A stretch of DNA of 64,000 nt, taken from NCBI RefSeq assembly GCF_900105925.1, contig NZ_LT629791.1, positions 4,000,001 through 4,064,000 of the forward strand. Direction: 5' to 3'. The DNA is from Jiangella alkaliphila (GTDB taxonomy: Bacteria > Actinomycetota > Actinomycetes > Jiangellales > Jiangellaceae). Under the pieces are notes generated by a model. It worked only from the letters and a program-made list of their open reading frames with translations. It was not told the DNA's origin and did not search any database. This document shows positions 1-9,973 of the stretch, in pieces. The translations under genes and the position numbers were made by a program. Each line of letters starts with the position of its first letter. Positions within the stretch are counted from its first letter, which is position 1.

Positions 1-1994
<1,994 letters not shown>

Positions 1995-2188
1995 CACACA
2001 CCAAACATCCCAACACCCCCTCACAGGCGTGTCGGGGCTGCGGTAACAGATGAAGAACACCAAAACGCGTCCACTATACGGTTCCCGACCAACGAACGGG
2101 CACCAACCCCAGCACACACCCCCACACTCCACACACGTGGACCAAAGGGGTGGATGGTGCGGGGCCGGTGACACAACTCCATAGACGT

Positions 2189-2305
2189 GCCGGCGGTCAT
2201 AGCGGCGGGGAAACGCCCGGACCCATTCCGAACCCGGAAGCTAAGCCCACCAGCGCCGATGGTACTGCCCTCTAGCGGGGGTGGGAGAGTAGGACACCGC
2301 CGGAC
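2189..2305 (+). rRNA. 5S ribosomal RNA
   Basis: About 117 nt with the usual 5S core (CCCATTCCGAACCCGGAAG, then GCGCCGATGGTACTGCC). The ends GCCGGCGGTC and ACCGCCGGAC can pair as helix I. It lies about 195 nt after the 23S end, the usual 23S-5S order, and is followed directly by a strong terminator. No tRNA is seen in the spacer. Confidence 0.96.
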
Positions 2306-2314
2306 ACACACCCA

Positions 2315-2349
2315 GTGAGGCCCCAACCCATCAACGGTTGGGGCCTCAC
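2315..2349 (+). terminator. rRNA operon terminator hairpin
   Basis: Perfect 14-bp inverted repeat GTGAGGCCCCAACC / GGTTGGGGCCTCAC around a 7-nt loop, 10 nt after the 5S gene. There is no long U tract, as is common in actinobacteria. Confidence 0.85.
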
Positions 2350-2555
2350 GCACGTCCAGGCCCACCGCGGGCTGGCCTACGCCCGCTCGACATCGTTGCG
2401 GAAGCGGCGACGCACCAGACCAGGGCAGTGCGGTACACGAGGGCGGTTCGCTCGAGCGTCGGCATCCCCAGGCCCACGGCGGAGCCCGCTACGCCATTTC
2501 GGTTGCCGACAGGGGAGAATGTGGGTGACCACCTGAGGAACGAGAGGAATCATCG

Positions 2556-4184
2556 ATGTCTGGTCCCGACCGCCCCAGCACGCCGGATCCGTCTGACGAC
2601 GGCCGAGCCGGGCGAAGCGGCGGTGGCCGAGACGACCGGCCCGCCGGCGGATCGCGCGGCGGCGCGTCCCGGCGTGGCTCTGATGATCCCTCGAACCCCG
2701 AGCGTCGAGGGGGTGGCCGTCCTTCGGGCGGCCGTGGCTCCGGCGACGACTCCCGCGCTGGTGGCCGCGCCTCCAAGCCGCGTTCCGGCGATGACAACCG
2801 CGGTGGTGGCCGTCCTTCCGGTGGCCGTTCCTCCGGTCAGCGCTCCGGCGACGACTCCCGTGGCGCCGGTCGTCCCTCCGGCGCGGGCGGCCGCCCGTCT
2901 GGTGGCCGGTCATATGGCCGCTCCGGCGACGACTCGCGCGGCAGTGACCGTCCCTCCGGTGGCCGTTCCTCCGGTCAGCGTTCCAGTGACGACTCTCGTG
3001 GCGCGGGCGGCCGCCCGTCCGGCGGCCGTCCTTATGGCCAGCGTTCCAGTGACGACTCCCGTGGCGCGGGCGGCCGCCCGTCCGGCGGCCGTTCCTACGG
3101 TCGCTCGGGCGACGACTCGCGTGGCGGCGACCGCCCGTCCGGTGGCCGTCCTTATGGCCAGCGTTCCAGCGACGATCCCCGAGGCCGTGGTCGCCGCGAC
3201 GACCGTGGTTCTGATTCGCGCGGCGAGCGCCGTAGCGAACCCGGCGGCGGCCGGCCGTACGGTCAGCGCTCCAGCGACGATTCGCGCGGTGGTGACCGTA
3301 CCGCTGGCGGCCGTGGCGGCGATCGCTCGTCCGGCGGACGAGCGGGCGGTCGTCCCGGCGGTGGCGGTGGTGGCGACCGAGCCGGAGGCGAACGTCGCGG
3401 CGGTGGCCCCCGCGGCGGCAGCGGCGACCGCGGCCCGCGCGGCGGCGGTTCCCGTGGCCCGGCCGACGGCGCGGACGGTTCCCGCACGGCGCCTGGGCCG
3501 AGCAGCGCCCCTCGCGTCCCTGATCCCATCGTCGACGAGGACGTGACCGGCCGCGAGCTCGACGAGGAGATCAGGTCCGAGCTCAGCGCGCTGTCCGGGC
3601 AGATGTCGGCCGCGGTGGCGCGGCACCTGGTGATGGCACAGCGGCTGCTCGAAGATGACCCGCAGCTGGCCTACGAGCACGCCATGGCCGCGCGACGCAA
3701 GGCCGGGCGCATCGGCGTCGTCCGCGAGGCCGCCGGCGTCGCCGCCTACCTGGCCGGCAAGTACGCCGACGCTCTCGCCGAGCTGCGGGCCGCTCGCCGC
3801 ATGACCGGCTCTGCCGAGTACCTGCCGATGATGGCCGACGCCGAGCGTGGCCTCGGCCGCCCCCGGCGCGCCCTCGACCTCTCGCACGATCCCGCGGTGA
3901 CCGGCCTCGACACCGCCGGCCGCGTCGAGATGCTCATCGTCGCCGCCGGCGCCCGCCGCGACCTCGGCGATCACGAGGCAGCGGCGGTGTCCCTGCAGGT
4001 CCCCGAGCTGCGGTCCAACGCCCGCGCCGAGTGGGTCGCCCGCCTCCGATACGCCTACGCCGACGCCCTACTGGCCGCCGGACGCGACAAGGAGGCACGC
4101 CGCTGGTTCCTGCGCGCCGCCGAGGCCGACATCGACGACGAGACCGACGCCGCCGAGCGTGCCGCTGAACTCGGCGAGGACTGA
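2556..4184 (+). CDS. RGG/RG-repeat protein with C-terminal TPR-like domain (Rv1691-type)
   Basis: 542 aa. The ATG has a good ribosome site (GAGAGGAA, 6-7 nt upstream). Residues 1 to about 325 are low complexity: units like GGRPSGGRPYGQRSSDDSRG recur with a period of about 17-20 residues, then GGD/RGG-rich tails. From about residue 328 to the end the sequence is an alpha-helical, Ala/Leu/Arg-rich, TPR-like domain containing ARHLVMAQRLLEDDPQLAY and YADALLAAGRDKEARRWF. Position and C-terminal domain match the conserved actinobacterial TPR protein upstream of the HAD-tlyA-nadK-recN cluster (Rv1691 in M. tuberculosis), whose function is not established. The long Arg/Gly/Ser/Asp N-terminus is presumably disordered and could bind RNA (inference). 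The coding DNA is itself tandemly repetitive from about 2700 to 3470, which also opens long meaningless frames on both strands. Confidence 0.9.
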   Translation: MSGPDRPSTPDPSDDGRAGRSGGGRDDRPAGGSRGGASRRGSDDPSNPERRGGGRPSGGRGSGDDSRAGGRASKPRSGDDNRGGGRPSGGRSSGQRSGDDSRGAGRPSGAGGRPSGGRSYGRSGDDSRGSDRPSGGRSSGQRSSDDSRGAGGRPSGGRPYGQRSSDDSRGAGGRPSGGRSYGRSGDDSRGGDRPSGGRPYGQRSSDDPRGRGRRDDRGSDSRGERRSEPGGGRPYGQRSSDDSRGGDRTAGGRGGDRSSGGRAGGRPGGGGGGDRAGGERRGGGPRGGSGDRGPRGGGSRGPADGADGSRTAPGPSSAPRVPDPIVDEDVTGRELDEEIRSELSALSGQMSAAVARHLVMAQRLLEDDPQLAYEHAMAARRKAGRIGVVREAAGVAAYLAGKYADALAELRAARRMTGSAEYLPMMADAERGLGRPRRALDLSHDPAVTGLDTAGRVEMLIVAAGARRDLGDHEAAAVSLQVPELRSNARAEWVARLRYAYADALLAAGRDKEARRWFLRAAEADIDDETDAAERAAELGED

Positions 4185-4628
4185 CCCCGGGGCGCGACGG
4201 GTGAAGGTACTTCCGAGTTCCGCGAGCACTGACGGCACGAACGGCCCCCCGGACACCACGGGTAGGCGTTCGGCCGAGCTAGCGGAGGCCGATGGTCGTC
4301 GCGCCGACGGCGTCGCCATCGCTCGGCGACACGTCGCGGCCCACCGCTCACGGGCGCCGGCGGGGCCACCTCGCCCGTCGGGCCACGGTGATCCGCACAC
4401 CCTGCATAGCCCTCTCGTCACCAGATGCGGCTATCAGGGCGCCGTCCGTCCCGGCGGGCAGCACCACGCCGGGGCGTCCCGTCGTGCGACACATCCACCC
4501 GTTGCTGTCCACAGCCTCAACCACTTCGTTCGCTCATCCACAATTCGGCATTTCGCGGCTGCACGCTCCCTCAACCCCACCCCACGATGGACGCAGACCC
4601 CGATCCCCTCAGCCGAAGGAGCCCCACG
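4185..4628. other. 444-nt intergenic region
   Basis: No convincing gene. Just before the SSB-like gene it has two DnaA-box-like 9-mers, CTGTCCACA (4505-4513) and TCATCCACA (4534-4542). They resemble the high-GC DnaA box TTGTCCACA but are imperfect and few. Composition stays GC-rich and no clear promoter is visible. It probably carries the promoter of the downstream gene. Confidence 0.5.
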
Positions 4629-5087
4629 ATGAGCCCGAAGAAGAAGTCGGTCGAACACGCCAACCAGGTCCGGCTGGTCGGCCGCCTGTCCGTCGAACCC
4701 GAGGCGGTCATGCTGCCCAGTGGCGACGAGATCGTGACCACGCGCCTGGTCGTCCAACGTCCCAGTCCACCGGCGGGTGTCCCCGCTCCACGTCGCGTCG
4801 ACACCGTCACGTGCACCGCCTGGGGGCCGGCGCAGCGCCGAAGCCTGCGCGTCCTCGACGAGGGCGACACCGTCGAGATCACCGGAGCGCTCCGCCGCCG
4901 GTTCTGGCGCTCGGGCGCCGGCCCTGGTCAGAGCACCTTCGAGATCGAGGTCGAGTCGGCCAATCTCAAGGCTCGCCGACCACCGCCGACACCGAAGAAA
5001 CGTCCGGCCGCGGCCACGCAGCCGCGTGCGGATCCGTCGTCCGATCGGCGCCTAGTGCTGGTCGGGGGCGAGGTCGCGCATCAGTAG
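4629..5087 (+). CDS. single-stranded DNA-binding (OB-fold) protein, SSB-like
   Basis: 152 aa. The start is ATG 4629 with GAAGGAG seven bases upstream; longer in-frame extensions lack this site. Residues about 10-115 show an SSB-type OB fold: NQVRLVGRLSVEPEAVMLPSGDEIVTTRL (split here as NQVRLVGRLSVEP and GDEIVTTRLVVQR), then VDTVTCTAWG, then a DTVEITGALRRRFW strand-loop. The C-terminus is Pro/Lys-rich and lacks the acidic DDDIPF-type tail of the main SSB, so this looks like the secondary actinobacterial SSB-like protein rather than the replicative one. Its last 36 bases overlap the 3' end of the convergent DUF1015 gene. Confidence 0.78.
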   Translation: MSPKKKSVEHANQVRLVGRLSVEPEAVMLPSGDEIVTTRLVVQRPSPPAGVPAPRRVDTVTCTAWGPAQRRSLRVLDEGDTVEITGALRRRFWRSGAGPGQSTFEIEVESANLKARRPPPTPKKRPAAATQPRADPSSDRRLVLVGGEVAHQ

Positions 5088-6287
5088 CCCCGTCCACGGC
5101 TTCGGCCCGAACGACGTCGACTTGCGCGGCATCCGCTCGCCGCGGGCCGCCAGTGCCAGGACGTCCGCCAGCGCGGGCGGTCGCACCAGCACGGCCAGGC
5201 CCGCGTGGCGTGCGGCAACGCGGAGAGCGTCCCGGCCGTCGTGGTGGTACGTCACACGCGGATCGGCGTCGTCGACGTCCCACAGGTAGGCCAGCAACAC
5301 GTCCACCAGCACGGCAGCGTCCAGGGCATCCCAGCCGTCCGGCCGGTCGGCAGGCACGGCGTCGGCGAGTAGCGATGGTCGCGGCGAGCGCAGCAGGGCC
5401 TGTCGTCGCCCGTCGCCGATGACGAAGGCAGTGCCTCGCTCGGCCTCGAGCGCGGCGATGGGGTCGTCATCGGCAGCCAGTTCGACGACGTCGAAGGCCT
5501 TGGCCGCGGCGGTCGCCGCCTCGTCGAGGGTCAGTCCGGCGACGCTGCGGTGGATAGCGCGCAGCTCCAGTGGGTGCCGGGCGGCGTCGACGAGCAGGGC
5601 CAGGCCGTGGTCGGTCGCCGTGGGGACAGGGTCGTCGGCGTGTACCGCGCGGTAGGCGGCGAACCGGTGGTGTCCGTCGGCGATCAGCGCGGTCCGGCCG
5701 GCCAGGTCGGCGGCGACGGCGGCCAGTGCGTCGGGCTGGTCGACGCGCCAGAGCCGGTGCGTCTCGCCGGCGACCGTGAACTCCTGGTGCGGCACCGTGC
5801 CGGCCGCGTGGTCGACGACCCCGCTGGCCGCACCGCCGCCGTCATATGTCAGCAGGATCGGCTCGAGCTGCATCCGGGTCGCGTTCATCAACGCGGCGCG
5901 GTCGGCCACCGGGCCGGGAAAGGTGTTCTCGTGTGGAAGAACAGGGCCGTCGAGGCCGACGCCACCCACCAGTCCGATCGCCGCGCCGCCCGCGGTCACG
6001 TGCTCGTAGACGTACAACGCCGGGGCCGGATCGCGGCGCAGCACGCCCGCAGTGCGCCACTCCCGCAGCGTGTGCGCGGCCCGGACGTACCGGTCGCCGT
6101 CGCCGGGCAGCGGGCGGGGGAGCGTGAGGTGAACGATGTTGTGCGGGTCGTGCGCCTCGAACTCGGCGAGCGCACGGTCGCCGATGACGTCGTATGGCGG
6201 GCACACCACCGCGGCCAGGTCGGTGCCGGGTGCGTACGTGGTCGCGCGGAACGGCGTCAGTCGCAGCGGCGGCCCGGCGGAGGTCAT
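5052..6287 (-). CDS. DUF1015 family protein
   Basis: 411 aa starting at ATG 6287. The N-terminal motif PFRATTYAPGTDLAAVVCPPYDVI, seen as CPPYDVI near residue 28, and YVYEH, IADGHHRFAAYRA (about 205) and MPRKSTSFGPKPWTGLL at the C-terminus are typical of DUF1015, a family of unknown biochemical function. Length is typical of the family. It is transcribed towards the SSB-like gene and away from the HAD phosphatase, so the repeat-bearing gap 6288-6600 contains two divergent promoters. Actinobacteria often keep a DUF1015 gene beside the HAD phosphatase/tlyA cluster. Confidence 0.9.
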   Translation of the reverse strand: MTSAGPPLRLTPFRATTYAPGTDLAAVVCPPYDVIGDRALAEFEAHDPHNIVHLTLPRPLPGDGDRYVRAAHTLREWRTAGVLRRDPAPALYVYEHVTAGGAAIGLVGGVGLDGPVLPHENTFPGPVADRAALMNATRMQLEPILLTYDGGGAASGVVDHAAGTVPHQEFTVAGETHRLWRVDQPDALAAVAADLAGRTALIADGHHRFAAYRAVHADDPVPTATDHGLALLVDAARHPLELRAIHRSVAGLTLDEAATAAAKAFDVVELAADDDPIAALEAERGTAFVIGDGRRQALLRSPRPSLLADAVPADRPDGWDALDAAVLVDVLLAYLWDVDDADPRVTYHHDGRDALRVAARHAGLAVLVRPPALADVLALAARGERMPRKSTSFGPKPWTGLLMRDLAPDQH

Positions 6288-6315
6288 CTAGCGGATGGTA
6301 CGCGGCCCCCCAAGG

Positions 6316-6424
6316 AGGGCCGGGCAGACCGACGATGAGAGGGGGCCGGAGGCCTCCTCGATATCGTCGGTGCGAGGCGCCGAGCCAAGGGTGACCGTTG
6401 CTGGGGCGATGCCCGGCACGACGG
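6316..6424 (+). repeat. dispersed ~110-bp repeat, copy 1 (tandem)
   Basis: First of two tandem copies (period 123 bp) in the gap between the divergent DUF1015 and HAD genes. The core GGGGCCGGAGGCCTCCTCGA is followed by TCGTCGGTG, GCCGAGCC, GTGACCGTTGCT and GATGCCCGGCACGACG. A third copy lies inverted at 43155-43264 and a degenerate one is possible at 32641-32730. Confidence 0.85.
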
Positions 6425-6438
6425 CATGCAAGGAGTAG

Positions 6439-6546
6439 AGGGCCGGGCACACCGGCTACGAGAAGGGGCCGGAGGCCTCCTCGACGTCGTCGGTGCGAGG
6501 CGCCGAGCCGGGGCGACCGTTGCTGGGGCCATGCCCGGCACGACGA
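6439..6546 (+). repeat. dispersed ~110-bp repeat, copy 2 (tandem)
   Basis: Second tandem copy, about 90 percent like copy 1 by eye. It has the same GGGGCCGGAGGCCTCCTCGA core, CGTCGTCGGTGCGAGGCGCC and the terminal ATGCCCGGCACGACG. It ends about 50 nt before the start of the HAD phosphatase gene, so it may lie in that gene's 5' leader. Confidence 0.85.
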
Positions 6547-6600
6547 CACTCGAGGAACCGCTCCGCCCGGGCACGACCACCGGGAGATCCTGCTGGGAGG

Positions 6601-7764
6601 ATGAGTGTCGTGCAGCCCCTGACCCAGACCTATGACGTCGCCCTCCTCGACCTCGACGGTGTCGTCTACATCGGCCCCCGTCCGGTGCCGCACGCCCCGG
6701 AGGCGTTGCACCGGGCGCGTCTGGCCGGCATGCGGCTGGCGTTCGTCACCAACAATGCCTCCCGGCCGCCGGAGCGGGTCGCCGCACACCTCACCGAGAT
6801 CGGCGTCGAAGCACGGCCCGACGAGGTCGTGACGTCGGCGCAGGCGGCCGCCCGGTTGCTGGCCGAGCAACTCCCCAGCGGCTCGAGGGTGCTGGTGGTC
6901 GGAGGCGAAGGGCTCGAGGTCGCGTTGCGCGAGCAGGACCTCGTCCCGGTCTCCGGCACCGACGACGGCCCGGTCGCAGTCGTCCAGGGCTTCTCGCCGA
7001 AGGTCGATTGGCCGATGCTCGCCGAGGGCACCTACGCCGTGGCGTCGGGGCTGCCGTGGGTGGCGACCAACACCGATCCCGTCGTCCCGACCGACCGCGG
7101 CCGGGCGCCGGGCAACGGCACACTGGTCAACGCCATCCGGACGGCCACGGGTCGCGACCCGGTGGTCGCGGGCAAGCCGGAGCCGCCGATGCACCGGGAG
7201 GCGATGTTGCGGTCCCAGGCGACGCGGCCGCTGGTGGTCGGCGACCGCCTCGACACCGACGTCGAGGGGGCCAACGCGGCCGGAGCCGACAGCCTGCTGG
7301 TGCTCACGGGCGTCACCGATCCGATCGACGTCGTGCTGGCGCCGCCGCGGCTGCGTCCGACCTACGTGGGCCACGACCTGCGCGCGCTGGAGTTGCCGGC
7401 CGACGCGTTGGCGGTCCACGCGGGCGAGGCGAAGGTGGGCGACTGGCATGCGGTCGTCGACGGCGGCACGTTGCGGCTCACCCGGGTGACGGCCGGATCT
7501 CCGGTGGCGCCGGGCGATCCAGGCGCGGCCGGCATCGGCGAAGCCCGACCGGGCGAGGTCGGTCCCGGCGGGCACGGCGCAGACGCGGGCGGAGGGGGCG
7601 ACGGCGAGCTGGACGCCTTGCGGGCGGCGTGCGGCGCCGTCTGGGCCGCGGCCGACGCTGCAGGGGCAGGCGGCGAGGGCGGCGAGGGTGCCGTCGACGC
7701 CGCGTCGGTGCGGGCCGCGCTCGATGCCGCTCGAATCACCCGTGCCCCGGCGCGGCCGTACTAG
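6601..7764 (+). CDS. HAD-IIA family phosphatase (NagD/Rv1692-like)
   Basis: 387 aa from ATG 6601. The Shine-Dalgarno GGGAGG ends right at that ATG, so the GTG at 6610 (9 nt spacing) is the better-spaced start. HAD motif I is DLDGVVYIG (about 17-25) with nucleophile Asp and acid Asp. Motif II is TNNASRPP, motif III lies around GKPEPPMH, and motif IV is VVGDRLDTDVEGANAAG. This is the HAD-IIA phosphatase layout; the mycobacterial counterpart Rv1692 dephosphorylates glycerol 3-phosphate, which suggests polar-lipid turnover here (inference). The last 75 or so residues are a Gly/Ala-rich tail not needed by the family. The next gene starts 11 nt downstream. Confidence 0.88.
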   Translation: MSVVQPLTQTYDVALLDLDGVVYIGPRPVPHAPEALHRARLAGMRLAFVTNNASRPPERVAAHLTEIGVEARPDEVVTSAQAAARLLAEQLPSGSRVLVVGGEGLEVALREQDLVPVSGTDDGPVAVVQGFSPKVDWPMLAEGTYAVASGLPWVATNTDPVVPTDRGRAPGNGTLVNAIRTATGRDPVVAGKPEPPMHREAMLRSQATRPLVVGDRLDTDVEGANAAGADSLLVLTGVTDPIDVVLAPPRLRPTYVGHDLRALELPADALAVHAGEAKVGDWHAVVDGGTLRLTRVTAGSPVAPGDPGAAGIGEARPGEVGPGGHGADAGGGGDGELDALRAACGAVWAAADAAGAGGEGGEGAVDAASVRAALDAARITRAPARPY

Positions 7765-7767
7765 CGT
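7762..7767 (+). promoter_or_regulatory. putative -10 box (TAGCGT) for a leaderless transcript
   Basis: TAGCGT begins on the stop codon of the HAD gene and ends 7 nt before ATG 7775. This matches the spacing seen at several other starts in the window. No convincing -35 is visible. Confidence 0.3.
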
Positions 7768-7774
7768 TACCGTC

Positions 7775-8116
7775 ATGCGGGAACTGACGGACGACGGCGG
7801 CAGCGGCGACGCTCAGGTCGACGAGGCGGTGCGGACGCTGGAGGCGCTCGACGGGCTGCCGGTGCATGAGCATGCGCCATTGATCGAGCGGGCCCATCAG
7901 GTGCTGCAGGACCGCCTGTCCGGTGAACCAGACGCTCCGTTCGACGGCGAGTCCGACGCGCCCGCGACAGAGGAGTACGACGCGGAGGCCGGAGAGTTCG
8001 ACGACGCGGCAGCCGGTGATGACCTCGGCGGACCGTCCTCGCCGGGCGGGCCGTCGTCCCTGGGCGGGGCGGCGGACGACGTCGGCGACCGCGGCGCCGG
8101 CGAGGGCGAAGGCTGA
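7775..8116 (+). CDS. small acidic hypothetical protein (Rv1693-position)
   Basis: 113 aa starting at ATG 7775. The first 50 residues form a likely helical domain (VDEAVRTLEALDGLPVHEHAPLIERAHQVLQDRL). The remainder is very acidic and Gly/Ser-rich (EEYDAEAGEFDD and GGPSSPGGPSSLGG) and is probably disordered. It holds the position of the short conserved gene between the HAD phosphatase and tlyA in mycobacteria (Rv1693). The helical part fits the usual short conserved protein and the acidic tail is extra. It is 7 nt from tlyA, so probably in the same operon. Function unknown. Confidence 0.75.
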   Translation: MRELTDDGGSGDAQVDEAVRTLEALDGLPVHEHAPLIERAHQVLQDRLSGEPDAPFDGESDAPATEEYDAEAGEFDDAAAGDDLGGPSSPGGPSSLGGAADDVGDRGAGEGEG

Positions 8117-8123
8117 CCGCCCG

Positions 8124-8930
8124 GTGCCACCTCGACGACGACTCGATGCGGAGCTGGTGCGCCGTGGTCTGGCCCGCTCGCGCGAGCATGCGGCCACGTT
8201 GGTCGGCGACGGCCGGGTGATGGTCGGGGGGCGGGTCGCAACGAAACCGGCGACGGCCGTCGATCCGGCCGAGGCCGTGCGGGTGACCGAGCCGGCCGAG
8301 GGCGACGAGTACGTCTCGCGTGGCGGGCACAAGCTGGCCGGGGCGCTGGACGCGTTCGAGCCGGCCGGGCTCACGGTCGCCGGAAGACGATGCCTCGACG
8401 CCGGCGCGTCGACCGGCGGGTTCACCGACGTCTTGCTGCGGCGCGGCGCGGCGTCCGTGGTGGCGGTCGACGTCGGGTATGGGCAGCTGGCGTGGTCGAT
8501 CCGATCCGACGACCGGGTCGAAGTGCACGACCGCACCAACGTCCGCGACCTGACCCCGGAACTCGTGGGGGAACCGGTCGCCGTCGTGGTGGGCGATCTG
8601 TCGTTCATCTCGCTGCGGCTGGTGCTCGGTCCGCTGGTCGCGGTGAGCCGGCCGGACGCCGACTTCGCGCTCATGGTGAAACCGCAGTTCGAGGTCGGCA
8701 AGGACCGCGTCGGCAAGGGCGGCGTCGTCCGCGACCCGGAGCTGCGGGCCGAGGCCGTCCTCGACGTCGCAAGGGCGGCCGGCGAGCTGGGCCTGGGTGT
8801 CAATGGCGTCACCGCCAGCCCGCTGCCCGGCCCGTCGGGCAACGTCGAGTACTTCCTCTGGCTGCGCGCCGGCGCACCCGGGGTCCGCACCGAAGACGTC
8901 CAGCGTGCAGTAGAGGAAGGGCCGCAATGA
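8124..8930 (+). CDS. tlyA: TlyA family 16S/23S rRNA 2'-O-methyltransferase
   Basis: 268 aa, the same length as M. tuberculosis TlyA. Start GTG 8124 gives MPPRRRLDAELVRRGLARSR. An S4 RNA-binding domain covers residues about 1-62, then the RGGHKL motif (66-71, catalytic Lys) opens a Rossmann methyltransferase domain. The SAM loop is LDAGASTGGFT (91-101), followed by VVGDLSFISLR (catalytic Asp) and MVKPQFEVG (catalytic Lys), so the KDK residues are present. TlyA methylates cytidines in 16S helix 44 and 23S helix 69 and affects capreomycin susceptibility. Its stop overlaps the nadK start as ATGA, so the two are translationally coupled. Confidence 0.96.
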   Translation: MPPRRRLDAELVRRGLARSREHAATLVGDGRVMVGGRVATKPATAVDPAEAVRVTEPAEGDEYVSRGGHKLAGALDAFEPAGLTVAGRRCLDAGASTGGFTDVLLRRGAASVVAVDVGYGQLAWSIRSDDRVEVHDRTNVRDLTPELVGEPVAVVVGDLSFISLRLVLGPLVAVSRPDADFALMVKPQFEVGKDRVGKGGVVRDPELRAEAVLDVARAAGELGLGVNGVTASPLPGPSGNVEYFLWLRAGAPGVRTEDVQRAVEEGPQ

Positions 8931-9829
8931 CCCGCACGGTGCTGCTCGTCACCCACACCGGCCGCGAGGAGGCCAGACAGGTCGCCGCGAAGGTGATCGA
9001 CAAGCTCGACGCGGCCGGCATCTCGGTGCGCGTCATGGCCGACGAGCGTCACGACATCCCGATCCCCGAGTCCGACATCCGGGTCGCCGTCGTCGCCGAG
9101 GGCGATCCGAACGCTGCCGACGACTGCGAGCTGGTCGTCGTCATCGGCGGCGACGGGACGATCCTGCGCGGCGCCGAGGTCGCCCGGCCCACCGGCACGC
9201 CGATCCTGGGCGTCAACCTCGGCCACGTCGGCTTCCTCGCCGAGTCCGAGGTCGACGACCTCGGGTTCACCGTCGACCACATCGCCAAGCGCGACTATCC
9301 CGTCGAGGAACGCATGACCATCGACGTCGTCGTGCGGCACAACGGCAAGCAGACGGCCACCGGCTGGGCGCTCAACGAGGTCAGCGTCGAGAAGCTCAGC
9401 CGCGAGCGCATGCTCGACCTCGTCGCCGAGATCGACGGCCGGGCGCTCTCGCGCTGGGGTTGCGACGGTGTCGTCATGGCGACGCCGACGGGCTCGACGG
9501 CGTACGCGTTCAGCGCCGGCGGCCCGGTGGTGTGGCCGGAGGTCGCGGCCCTGCTGATGGTCCCGATCAGCGCACATGCCCTGTTCGCCCGGCCGCTCGT
9601 GGTCGCGCCGACGTCGGTCATGGCGGTGACGGTGCAGCACCGCACGCCCGGCGCGATCCTGTGGTGCGACGGACGCCGCGCGGTCGAGCTGCCGCCGGGC
9701 GCACGGGTCGAGGTCAGCCGCGGGACGCAGCCGGTCCGGCTCGCGCGGCTGCACACGGCTCCGTTCACCGACCGCCTCGTCGCCAAGTTCGCCCTCCCGG
9801 TCGAGGGCTGGCGCGGCGCCCGCTCGTGA
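8927..9829 (+). CDS. nadK: NAD kinase
   Basis: 300 aa from ATG 8927, overlapping the tlyA stop by 4 nt. It phosphorylates NAD to NADP in the cytosol. The diagnostic GGDGT motif is at residues 74-78 (VVVIGGDGTILRGAE), followed by LGVNLGHVGFLAE and the NE/D-type and SGST-like nucleotide site MATPTGSTAYAFSAGGP. Length and order (tlyA-nadK-recN) match the actinobacterial cluster. The AGAGGAAGG ribosome site lies inside the end of tlyA. Confidence 0.97.
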   Translation: MTRTVLLVTHTGREEARQVAAKVIDKLDAAGISVRVMADERHDIPIPESDIRVAVVAEGDPNAADDCELVVVIGGDGTILRGAEVARPTGTPILGVNLGHVGFLAESEVDDLGFTVDHIAKRDYPVEERMTIDVVVRHNGKQTATGWALNEVSVEKLSRERMLDLVAEIDGRALSRWGCDGVVMATPTGSTAYAFSAGGPVVWPEVAALLMVPISAHALFARPLVVAPTSVMAVTVQHRTPGAILWCDGRRAVELPPGARVEVSRGTQPVRLARLHTAPFTDRLVAKFALPVEGWRGARS

Positions 9830-9959
9830 CCCGGGCTTCCCGTCGGCGTGGGACCGGGTGCCAGAGGGCGTCAGGCGCGACAATCGGGGCGACCGGCCCG
9901 GCCCGAACAACCACGCATTCACCGACAAGTCGCAACCGTGTCCAGCGGCACCGCGACGG

Positions 9960-9965
9960 TAGGCT
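9960..9965 (+). promoter_or_regulatory. recN -10 box (TAGGCT), leaderless
   Basis: TAGGCT ends 8 nt before the GTG of recN, placing the transcription start at or next to the start codon. There is no ribosome site. No SOS box (TCGAAC-N4-GTTCGA type) was found in the 144-nt gap, although CGAACA is present at 9904-9909. Confidence 0.45.
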
Positions 9966-9973
9966 GAGGTCCC

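Noticed and set aside
1995-2188. tRNA gene in the 23S-5S spacer
   Set aside because: No GGTTCGAATCC-like T-loop or cloverleaf could be drawn; none found elsewhere in the window either.
2700-3470. CRISPR-like regular repeats
   Set aside because: The repeats are in frame and encode RG-rich peptide units with variable length; no spacers of constant size and no cas genes.
2338-3546. Long Ala/Thr/Val/Pro-rich open frame (402 aa) in the second frame of the RGG protein
   Set aside because: It mirrors the tandem DNA repeats of the real gene, has no ribosome site and no domain. Codon use is that of a shifted frame.
9900-9973. SOS (LexA) box upstream of recN
   Set aside because: CGAACA occurs, but no matching GTTCG half-site at the right distance.
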